In this document: piece after piece, positions 10,186 to 19,328 of the stretch
Numbering within the stretch: the stretch's first letter is position 1
How the letters are laid out: each line of letters starts with the position of its first letter
DNA from: Pseudo-nitzschia pungens
Taxonomy: Eukaryota; Bacillariophyta; Bacillariophyceae; Bacillariales; Bacillariaceae
Assembly (NCBI GenBank): GCA_037355855.1
Contig: CM074758.1
Location: forward strand, 7,971,001-8,035,000
Direction: 5' to 3'
DNA: 64,000 nt
The notes under the pieces: generated by a model
The model's input: only the letters and a program-made list of their open reading frames with translations
Told to the model about the DNA's origin: nothing
Databases searched by the model: none
Made by a program: the position numbers and the translations under genes

Positions 10186-12219
10186 CAATTTGCGCATCGC
10201 GCATTTTGTCCGACGTTCCGATGTTCCAGTACTAAAAATACGTAGATTTCTACACAACTTTACCATGCGATATCTCGCTCCCTTTTACACCACCAATCAC
10301 AACCCCAGGACCTACATGTATTAACCAAGACCTGCGCTCTTTGTTTCTGCTATTGGTTCAGTTGCTGGCTGCTTCTTTTGGTTGATTTGGTTGCCAATTC
10401 ACCACTCGGCCGATCGATCCGCAGCAACAACCAAAACAAAACCGACACCTAATTTTCTACAGCACCTCCAGTACCGATTCTACAGCGATTCGAAAATACT
10501 TCTACTACGTAATACTGTTGCCGTCTTACTGTTGCCGTCTGTACTGCTTCGATCTGTTTCCAAGCTCCACCCTCAAGGCCCTTAAGTATATATTATACTT
10601 AATGTTCTACATTGTTTCCAAGCTTCCTAAGTGATTTCCACTTAACGTTCTACATTCTTCAAGGTTCCTTGCTAAGTCCCCTAAGTCTTTTCAAGGTGTA
10701 GTTCACGAACAGCCCCTTCCACTGTAGGTATATTTCTACAAGAAATTCCAGCTGTCATCTGTTTTCAAGTCCATTGCCCTGCTGGACCATATGTGTTTTC
10801 GCTTATGGTCCTACTGTTTCTTGACCCAAGCCCCAAAGCCGCTAAGTACAGTTTGCTTAAGGCTCCACCACCTACATAACCCTATCAGGTGTACTGTATA
10901 AATGTCATCTGTTTCCAAGTCTACTGCCCTGATGGACCCTAAGTGTTTTCGCTTATGGTCCTACTGTTTCCTGACCCAAGCCCTAAAGCCACTAAGTACA
11001 GTTTGCTTAAGGCTCCCCTACCTACATATACCTCTCAGATGCATTCTTCAACTGTCATCTGTTTTCAAGTCTACTGCCCTGATGGACCATAAGTGTTTTC
11101 GCTTATGGTCCTACTGTTTCCTTACCCAAGCCCCAAAGCCGCTAAGTACAGCTTGCTTAAGGCTCTCCTACCTACATATACCTCTCAGATGCACACTTCA
11201 ACTGTCATCTGTTTTCAAGTCTACTGCCCTGCTGGACCATAAGTGTTCTCACTTAAGGTCCTACTATTTCCTGACCCAAGCCCCAAAGCCGCTAAGTGCA
11301 GCTTGCTTAAGGCTCTCCTACCTACATAACCCTCTCAGATGCACACTTCAACTGTCATCTGTTTTCAAGTCTACTGCCCTGATAGTCCATAATTGTTTTT
11401 GATTATGGACCTACTGTTTTTATGACCCAAGCCCCAAAGCTGCTAAGTACATGTTACTTAACGCACCACCACCTACATATACCCCTCCAGTTCACAGTAC
11501 AGCAGAGACCTGTTTTCAAGCCTACAGCCCTGATGGTCCATAAGTGTTTTCACTTAAAGGCCCTGTTTCCAAGCTACTACAGGAGAGCAAGTTCAAGTTC
11601 GAACAGAAGGCCAGCTGTTACGAATTTGAATTTGGTAGTAGGCTCCACCGCCTCTACGTGTCTCCTACTATGAAGTTCGAACAGAAGGACAGCTGTTACG
11701 AATTTGGTAGTAGGCTCCGTACTATATGTACCATACAGTGGTAAGGAATGTGTTTGGGGCACTCGCATTACTGATGCTGCAATACAGCATGCAGAGACCA
11801 GTTTTGCTTGCGTCAGCTGACCACTTGCATTACAGATACTATGTATCTAGGCAAGGGTTTTGCTTGTGTCAGCTGACCACTCCAAGCATCACTGATGCTG
11901 TACAGTGGCATTCAAGGGACAGTTTTGCTTGTGTTTTCCCTTTCACGTTCTTGTTACCCCGTCTCCTGTACGCTTTGCAACAGCTGTGTCTGTTGTGCTC
12001 TGGACTGGTTCGTTTTTTTCCTGTTTCTTACCAAGGTTCGTTTGCAAAATAGCCGTCTTTACAACCTGGGGCCTATTCCCCATGGTTGAGGCGGCGCGTC
12101 GTTCTACAACTTGGGGCCTAACCTCTCTTCGATTGAGGCGACGATAAAGTCTGGTTACAGACTGAGTAGCTTTTAACCACCTTCGGTGGATTTTCCTACT
12201 TAAATAAGTATATTATTAT
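10186..12219 (+). mobile_element. Non-autonomous LINE-partner element, copy 1
   Basis: 2,034 bp flanked by the 17-bp direct repeat TAGGGAACTGGATGCCA (10,169-10,185 and 12,220-12,236). The 5' end (CAATTTGCGCATCGCGCATT, then TTTGTCCGACGTTCCGATG) matches the start of the LINEs at 35,790 and 47,402. The leader is homologous to the LINE 5' UTR. The last 100 bp share the LINE 3' tail: GTCGTTCT, ACTTGGGG, GAGGCGACG, hairpin AGTCTGGTTACAGACT (12,148-12,163), a CCACC-TTC-GGTGG hairpin (12,177-12,189) and a TATTATTAT tail. No RT or endonuclease is encoded. Five 150-bp tandem units fill the middle. Mobilisation by the LINE is inferred from shared ends and long target duplications. Confidence 0.9.
10753..11502 (+). 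repeat. 150-bp tandem repeat array, five units
   Basis: Units begin (TGTCATCTG) at 10,753, 10,903, 11,053, 11,203 and 11,353, exactly 150 bp apart. Each holds a hairpin; in unit 3 it is GGACCATAAG (11,084-11,093) pairing with CTTATGGTCC (11,102-11,111). Each also has a second weaker CTAAG...CTTA pairing. Because 150 is a multiple of three, an open frame runs through the array (10,902-11,402), but this is a by-product of the period and I do not call it a gene. Copies 2 and 3 have six units. Confidence 0.9.
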
Positions 12220-12700
12220 TAGGGAACTGGATGCCAACAAAGTGGATCATCAGTTCAAGTAAGATCTTGTGGTACCTGATCACTTGCGTTGGAGCGTTTA
12301 CATCATTCGGAAGGATCGGTGGTCCATTGTTCAAACGCGCTGGTGCTGGGGGAGGGGGAGGGCGAGGACGTGGTGCTGGAGGAGTAGGAGCAGGAGCAGC
12401 GGCGGGAGCAGGAGCAGGAGCAGCAGCGGGAGCAGCGGCAGTGGGCGGGCGCCAATGTGAGGGAGGAGGGAGACGGGGAAGTACTGGATGTTCTGGTGGG
12501 ATTGTAGCAGCTGTGTCTGCAAGAGCAGAAGGGTTCATAACAGCAGCCCGTTGCATCTGTTGCTCATCTATAGGAAACGCTGCTGCAAAGTTGTCACTGT
12601 TTTCTTTTGCTTCCTCCAGAGCATCGCGAATGGTGCGTTGTCGGGCCCGGCGACGCCGAGCGGCAACAGCGCTGGGGTTGGTACTTAGTTGTCTAGGCAT

Positions 12701-13060
12701 GCTGCTTGTTGTTGCTGTTCTTCTTGTTGTTCTTGTTGATTTAGCAGTTCTTTGTGGAGGAATTATTTTGTGAGCTGAGCTGACAATCGAAAATTTCGAA
12801 ACAGATCCCGGGATGGAAGGTTCTGTGACTCTCAACTCCCATGTCAGTCAGTTTGTTGCCTTAGTTGCGCACCTTGTGTTAAAATACGGGAATAAAAATC
12901 TACTTAAAGATCAATTTTACAGTGTATTGAAACGCAACTGATACGCTATTAAAAACCATTGAAAAAAATTCTATACCTCTCTTTTTAGAGGGGTATCAGT
13001 GACGTATTGAGTATGTAGGAGCCTCCACGTAGAAGGTTGTACTAGCGCGGAGCGCGCGCA
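12701..13060 (-). repeat. 5' flank of the Crypton-like recombinase gene
   Basis: Upstream (on -) of the recombinase start. 12,770-13,040 matches 14,290-14,570 closely: GTGAGCTGAGC, ATGGAAG, CTCTCAACTCCCATGTCAGT, GTTTGTTGCCTTAGTTG, and GTAGGAGC / TTCCACGTAGAAGGTTGTAC. It should hold the promoter and 5' terminus, but I recognise no defined promoter element. Confidence 0.65.
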
Positions 13061-13430
13061 ACAACAGTTGCATTTTAGTAATATTGTGATGATACAGGAA
13101 CAATCTGCAACTATAAATGCACAGTACAATAAACACGTACAATTGTACATACATGTAACAAGGCGCGCGCACGATCAGTTGAGTCCTATGCCTAAGACCA
13201 TTGGAATACGTCACAAAATTATTTCGAAGTCAGAACACTGCAAAACACTGCATAAAATCACGTGATAAACTTGACATCAAATTTCTTTTGATATGTTATC
13301 TGATTTTACTTGACACTCGACACTCAACACTCGACCAACAAGAATAACAACAATAAACTTGAACTCTGAAACATGCCTTAGCAGCAACAACAGCAGGGGT
13401 ACTTCCCCTATCCAACAGGAATAAGGAGGA
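13061..13430 (-). repeat. Copy-to-copy junction and 3' terminus of a further Crypton-like copy
   Basis: 13,061-13,190 repeats the junction sequence of 7,920-8,060. 13,199-13,430 is the 3' terminal region seen at 8,080-8,300 (AAATCACGTGATAAACTTGA, then AGCAGCAACAACAG and GGGGTACTTCCCCTATCCAA). It marks the 3' end of a copy whose 5' end is at about 14,290-14,600. Confidence 0.7.
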
Positions 13431-13583
13431 GTAGGAGGAAGAGCAGGAGCAGCAGCGGCAGCAGTGGCGGCAGTGGGAGCAGCAGCAGCAGCAGCGTTGG
13501 TGGGAGCCGGAGCAGCAGCAGCGACAGCGGTGGGATCAGGAGCAGCAGCAGCGGGAGCAGCAGCAGAAGCAACAGCAGCAACA

Positions 13584-14111
13584 GGAACATTATGGAAAAA
13601 ATTTTTTTTGAGAAAATTTCCATGTTCACGCGCGTGTTGCGCGCGATAAAATTAACGTATTTTTAACGTCTATTGTTCGCTGTATATCCACTTTAACGGC
13701 TGTACGAGAACTTAGAGTGTCCTCAAAACTGTCCTCAAAACTGTCCTCAAAACGTGTCCTCAAAAAGTGTCCTCAACGATTTTGTCCTCAACAGACTGTC
13801 CTCAACCATTATGTCCTCAACCTCTATGACTTCAACATTGAGGTTGAGGACAAAATGTTGAGGACATAATTGTTGAGGACATAATGGTTGAGGACAGTCT
13901 ATTGAGGACAAAATCATTGAGGACACGTTTTGAGGACAATCGTTTTTTGAGGACAAAGATGACGGTTGAAGACCGTTAAATTATGGTCGCTCTTTTTTAA
14001 TTATTAATTAAAAATATAGAAGAGCCGTTATTGCCCTAAGATTTTTTTGAGAGTAGTTGCGCGCATGAAAATGGAAATTTTCCAGAAAAGTTTTTTTTTC
14101 CATAATGTTCC
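13584..14111. mobile_element. Short inverted-repeat (MITE-like) element
   Basis: The two ends are inverted: GGAACATTATGGAAAAA at 13,584-13,600 and its complement ending at 14,111. Similarity continues inward through a T-rich run, AAAATTTCCAT and a CGCGC block. Length is 528 bp with no coding capacity; the interior holds the GTCCTCAA palindrome. It sits in a GCA-rich repeat, so a target duplication cannot be read with confidence. Confidence 0.6.
13717..13965. repeat. Inverted array of GTCCTCAA units forming a long hairpin
   Basis: About nine GTCCTCAA units (13,717-13,830) face a similar number of TTGAGGAC units (13,843-13,965). The unequal spacers also match across the axis: GATTTT, [CT]AGACT and CCATTAT occur in the same order on both arms. 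So this is one folded-back sequence and not two independent arrays. The loop is near 13,830-13,845. Confidence 0.85.
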
Positions 14112-14290
14112 AGCAGGGGGAGCAGCAGCGGCGGCGGCGGGAGCAGGAGCAGCAGCAGCAGCAGGAGCAGCGGCAGCAGGATGACAAGTAGCAGCGGCGG
14201 CGGGAGCAGCAGCAGGAGCAGCAGCAGGGGGAGAAGCAGCAGCAGCAGCAGCAGCAGCAGCGGGGGCGGCGGGAACAGCAGCAGGACTCA

Positions 14291-14600
14291 AATTTGTGAG
14301 CTGAGCCGACAATAAAAAATTTGGAAAACAGTCCTGGGATGGAAGATTCCGCAACTCTCAACTCCCATGTCAGTCGGTTTGTTGCCTTAGTTGCACACCT
14401 CGTGTTAAAAGGTGGGAATAAAAATCTACTAAAAGAACAATCTTACGGTGTATGGAAAGGCAACTCATACTGTATTAAAAACCGTTGAAAATCATTCTGT
14501 ACCTCTCGTTCTGATGGGGTATGAATGAGGTATTTAGAATGTAGGAGCTTCCACGTAGAAGGTTGTACAAGCCCGTAGCGCGTGCAACAATGGTTGCATA
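14291..14600 (-). repeat. 5' terminus of the deleted Crypton-like copy
   Basis: Matches 12,770-13,060 with moderate divergence and ends near a GTAGCGCG-TGCAAC block (14,574-14,590) that corresponds to the junction core at 7,911 and 13,045. Beyond 14,600 the similarity stops, so this is the right-hand edge of the cluster. Confidence 0.65.
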
Positions 14601-16340
14601 TTGGGAATATCGTACGGGTACAAAATAAGATCTTTCTCGCCCGGTACCAGAACCTCTAACTTCTACAGTAGAGTAAACTTACTATGGTAATGTTTAATAC
14701 CCTGTATGACAACCATAAGGAAAACTTTGTACCCATGTACCCACTAAAAATAGAACTTGAATTCATGATTCGCCAAACGACGAGAACTAATAAAACAACG
14801 GAAGCATTGATGACTCAAAAATTAAAAATACTTTGTAACAAAGAGTAAGATTACTACTACATAATTGATTTTCTATCCCTCATTCAGTGAAGACCTGGAA
14901 GTATCGTTAGTAGCAACGTACGGTACCGTACGTACTTTCGACAAATGAATCATGATAAGTTCCTCCGTTCCAAAATAACCGAACTGCCGGAATGACCAAA
15001 AATGCAGTTGTGCATCCTGAAACACAAAAACAATGTCACTACATCAGCAATCAGCACCTTATTTTTTTTCAATTTTGAGAACAATATCTTGAAATTCAAA
15101 ACTCTTTCAAAAATGAAGCAGTCAAATGAGAAGCTAGATAAATTGGGGATTATTTCAATAGTAGTAATTCCAATCCATGTTTTGAGGAATTGGTTTGCAA
15201 TGAGTCATTCCCGAAAAGTTATAAACTAAGATAACATAACAATTCCCAAATGTGCTTAATACATAGAAAAATTGCGCGCCGAACAATTTGGAATCTTTGT
15301 CGAATAGTAGTAAATAAAAACTCTCTCTCTGCACCCGACCCGCGCCTCCAAAGATTTTTTTTTGGCGCGCGATTCCGATTTATGTTTATGTACCATTATA
15401 GTCAGACAGACAGCACAACAGCTTTTTATGTGGATAAGCATTTGATTTATCTCCCTATGTTTTAGGGAATTGAAAATTACATGTTTGACGTTACTCAAAA
15501 ATATATATTATGTACTCCGGGAACCACTCAATATCTTTTGATAAGTATGTTAAGTTAATTCCCCAATGTTTGTGATCAAGTGGATGAAGAGTTTTTCATT
15601 CCTGTCAGGTATGCAAAGTGTACCATTCTTCTTTAGCATGTAGCTACAAACAGTGACATTTCAACTGTTCTTCTGCTATGGGAAGGTTCAACTAATGAAA
15701 TGAGGTGTTTCATGGAGGCTTTTACCACAAAGAAAAAGCACTGAAAATGAGAGCAAGCAAGATCTGATGAAGAAAGAGCATTGATTGCACATATTAACAA
15801 GTCAAAGCTTAAAAGTAGCCTATATCATTTTCCCGTGCTTCCTGTAATTGACTCTTCACAAAAGATCCTCACCCCATGTATTTCAGAAGGAGTCAGTCAC
15901 ACTTCTCATGTTGTGTAGTGTGTAGTGTGTAGTTTATTCTGTCTTGTACAATCACTTAGCAGATGACTTCCTGGTTCATCTGATTGCAACATTTCCATTC
16001 CACATAGTGAGGTGTTCTACGCATACAGTGAAAAAATCATTACTGCTATCATAGCATAGCGTTTCCACTTCTCAAAAATGAGCCTTGCAAGGTGTTTGTG
16101 ACATTGTTGTATGAAATTTGTTGTCCACTGTGTGATTACTTGTCAACATGATATTTACCAACCTTCTAACTGCTATTAAAAAAGAAAGATATGCCCCCCA
16201 AAAAGATGAATAGAACTTAAAAGAACAAAGTGCTACTAGAGATCCTTACAAATGATGGTCAGAGTAATGATGAATATTGTTTTGGTTTTCTGATAGTGAA
16301 TAGGAACTACTGTAGTGTATTTCTTCTTTCGTCATATTAA
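14601..16340. other. Intergenic DNA, nothing recognised
   Basis: AT-rich DNA between the Crypton-like cluster and the first host gene. Open frames (15,002-15,229, 15,250-15,465) are short and low-complexity and I do not recognise them. A GTGTAGT unit is repeated three times near 15,912-15,932. The 3' UTR and polyadenylation site of the - strand gene should lie just below 16,340. Confidence 0.5.
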
Positions 16341-18929
16341 TCATTCAAAGGTAAAGTTGTCTTTTTCTGTTACGTCATATTTTCTCTCTCTTCTGGTATA
16401 TGTCCGTGATCCTAATTTGCGTCTTTTTGTTCTACCATTGGAAGAGAAAATCTTTGACTTACATGCACGAGTGACATCTGACCTCAAATCGAATCGAGGT
16501 CGCTTGGTCTTACCAAAAATCGTTATTTTTGGCTCCTCGAGTGGGGAAAGGTTGCAGTTGCCATAGGCAATGATTTCTTCTGGCATACTTATACCATTGA
16601 GTTCACTATGCGCCTTTTGCCCTGTACTTCTTCTTGGCAACACGTGAGCACACTTTTCCATATCTTTTCTTGTCGAAAGAGCGCTCGAGTTATCGGGATC
16701 AGCGAATGATCTCTTTTGTTTTCGACTTTTCTTTTGGCGGAGACTCTCCTGTTTTAGCTCCGATACCCCTCCAGTCGGAGTCACACAAAGTAGCTTATCA
16801 TCAATGGCAATACTTAGTGGCAAATCGATCTTCTGATCTGTGTCACGATGTTTGCCATAAAGATGTGAGTCGTCGTTCTTTCGTACATTCTCCTTGGATT
16901 TCTTCATTCGCTTTCCGTTGGTCGCAAGAGCATAATTATCCATACCATTGGCAACCATCGTCATTGATGACTGCCTTGTGCGCTTTGATCTACGCAATGG
17001 CCTGAGCTGTGCGTTATCTTTCCTACTATTGTGCGAGCTCTTACTGCGGGAGGCTTGTGTGAGACTAACTTCCCCTTGGATAGAAGAAGATTTATCCCCA
17101 ATGGAAAAAGTTGCTCGGGAAGAGTCTCGAGAAGTGGCGGATTTTTTGTTCAGTCGATCACAATCGGTGGAAGCACTACCAGAGTGTTGCTGCTTTCTTC
17201 TTGTTTGCTCACGAGCAGCCTTCCAGACCACGCTGGTGGCATGTTCTTTCGATGAAATATTCGTTTCGGAAGTGAGGAAAAAGTAGGGTTTCAGACGACT
17301 CGCGATTGCGCTGCAACTATTCGCAAGCCATGTTTCTGTAAACTTCGAAAGCCTTGCGAGATTTCCTTCTGTACAGACTTCTAATTTCTTTACGTAACTC
17401 GAGCTGGTCTCTTCTAGCCTGATCATGTTCAACTCAAACAGTTTCTCGGTCGACTTCTCCATTTCTCCTTGTTTCCGATCCAATTCGGACTGTGCAAGTG
17501 CTCGCACCAACTCGGCTTGTCGCTCAAGTTCGGACTGTGTTGCCTCCTGAACTTTTAAAGCTCTTCTATCGAGTTCGGATTGCGTTGTCTCCCTAAGTTT
17601 TCGTGCCTTTTGTTCTAGCTTAGTCTCTGCGGTGCAAGTTACAGTCCGAAGGATTTTATTAAAGTCGTTTCTTGCTTTTGATTCCATTTCATTCAATACT
17701 TCTTGAAGCTGTTTTTTGAAATCTTGCAGAGCTTGTTCCTTTTCGGCTTCAAGACTATCGGGTATGTCTATTGCAGGTTGGCGTTCTTGCATATCGATAG
17801 CCGTATCGGTAGTCATTGTCTTTAGTTCATTCCTATTAGCTTGCTCATTCGAGAAATATCGCGAGTTTGTTGTATCATTGGAAATAGTCCCCGATTTTGA
17901 TGGATCAATTCCTCTCTCTACTCCTGGCGCGGGCGCAGTATTGTCTGGACAATTATGTATCCTTCCGTTCATCTGTTCTTGGTTGCTTTGGTTGGCTAAG
18001 AGCACCCGAGCTATATCTGTTGTTTCGACGCTGTTTTCAATTTTTCCTCTGCGACGAAAGCATTCGTCTCTCACATCATTTCGCCCCGACGCAAACATTG
18101 TTTCTTGGCTGGCATTATTTTGTTTTCCCAGTGCAGAGTCACTAAGTCGTCGTTGCGTCACTTGGATGGTTGCCATCTTTGACACTCTTATGCCGGCGTG
18201 GTCTTTAGGATGTTTATCATGTTGTTGTAAACGCAATTCATGCTGTTGCTGTCCTAGTTGAGATTCGAGTAAAGGATATGGAACATCAAGCCTTTTTCTG
18301 GGAGTGGCAGCTTTCGAAAACTCGCAGTTCAAAATCGAAGACCATGGCTGGTGAATATCACTGATTCTACTTTGAGCATCTATCGGCATCAACGCGCGAA
18401 TATCCTTAGCGTCACTCAGTCGACGGTGGCTGTTCGTGTCCATGTCCCGCCGGAAATGAGATATTTCAGAATTTTGGTGGCGAGGACGCTTTTGTGGTGA
18501 GTGGTGCGAAGAGTTACCAATAGCTTCATCAATATGAGTTCGATCGTGACGAGATCTCACCCGCTTCAAGTCATCATGAACAACAAATAAATTACCGCTT
18601 GGTCTGCGTCCATTCAGGCTAACTGCGCTGGATTTGAATGAAGACTTCGAAACGGATGCCGAAAGCGACAAAGAAGCTCCCAATGACCCTTGACTCCCGG
18701 TATAAGCATCATTTCCATCGAAATCCTCACTTGTACTAGCAAATCGAGTCTTCTGTCCTTTTTTTCTCTTCTGCTTCTTGTTCCCTTGCAGCAAAGACGG
18801 CTTCCTTTGGGTTTTTGAAAAAAAAGAAGAAGAACTTCCAATACTTTCGCTTATGTGATCACGTCCCGTCACTGCATTGGTGTTTTCCCGGCTCGGCAAT
18901 GTCAAAGAATGGCAACCTTCACGTGAATT

Positions 18930-18962
<33 letters not shown>

Positions 18963-19328
18963 TTGTTGTCGGTGACTGCGTTTGAAACCGTCCATCGAGA
19001 TAGCCGATGAAGACGGACTATGACCATGACTATAGCTTCCGACCGACCCCGACGGTTGTCTCAAGGGGAAGTTGTCGGCAAAGTTGGTAGAATGAGAGTT
19101 TGTCCCGAAGGATGAATCCATTGAAAGTTGTGATATCTGTGACAATTCGACGTTTGGATTGTGAGCTGCCACCACCGGATGGGAATGCTTTGCTTCAACG
19201 TCGGAGTACGATGATCTTGAGGCAGACGAGGAATCTATCGAGCGAGAAAACCATGGCTTTCGCCGAGCCCCTTTCTTTTCGCTCTGATGCAATAGACCAT
19301 GATGGCGATATTGATTTGCACTAGACAT
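16341..19328 (-). CDS. Hypothetical 995-residue coiled-coil protein, probably nuclear
   Basis: A long uninterrupted frame without introns, starting at ATG 19,328 with A at -3. I do not recognise a family. Residues 1-500 are Ser/Asn/His/Arg-rich and probably disordered, with a polyglutamine run near residue 125 encoded by CAA (18,931-18,960). Lysine-rich clusters near residue 180 and at the extreme C-terminus (R-T-K-R-R-K) look like nuclear localisation signals. Residues about 525-670 form a charged coiled coil. Within it a 15-residue unit carrying QSEL[DE]R occurs three times in tandem (about 17,480-17,620). The remainder is basic and low-complexity. Codon use and length argue for a real host gene. 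The ORF reads across a repeat-poor stretch and shows no transposon domain. Confidence 0.75.

Larger units (their letters stand above)
8310..12700 (-). pseudogene. Crypton-like tyrosine recombinase, split by a retroelement and with three in-frame TGA codons
   Basis: Reading starts at ATG 12,700 and runs to 12,237, is interrupted by the insertion, and resumes at 10,185 to a TGA at 8,310-8,312. Counting the target duplication once gives 2,340 nt, exactly 780 codons, so no frameshift is present. The N-terminus is basic and then proline/alanine-rich. A helical core-binding-like region follows (W-K-V-Y-G-K-V-D-P-S, then Y-W-K-K-A-I-S). The catalytic part shows L-G-T-H-S-V-K-K-W and, after a gap, W-K-T-R-T-M-Q-D-N-Y; H and Y fit the recombinase H-x-x-R...Y pattern, but the Arg of H-x-x-R is Lys. 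A coiled coil and a basic C-terminus follow. In-frame TGAs lie at 9,456-9,458, 9,291-9,293 and 8,397-8,399. The Crypton assignment comes from motif recall, not a search. Confidence 0.75.
13431..14290 (-). other. GCA-rich remnant of a deleted Crypton-like copy, with insertion
   Basis: 13,431-13,583 and 14,112-14,290 are GCAGCA/GGAGCA-rich DNA, like the stretch that encodes the Pro/Ala-rich N-terminus of the recombinase (12,340-12,450). No catalytic region remains between this copy's 3' and 5' termini. The open frames here come from trinucleotide repetition and are not called as genes. An inverted-repeat element interrupts it at 13,584-14,111. Confidence 0.5.

Noticed and set aside
10902..11402. 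Open frame of 166 codons (and 216-codon versions at 25,371 and 33,473) across the 150-bp units
   Set aside because: The repeat period is a multiple of three, so any frame open in one unit stays open in all. Composition is odd, and unit number differs between copies.
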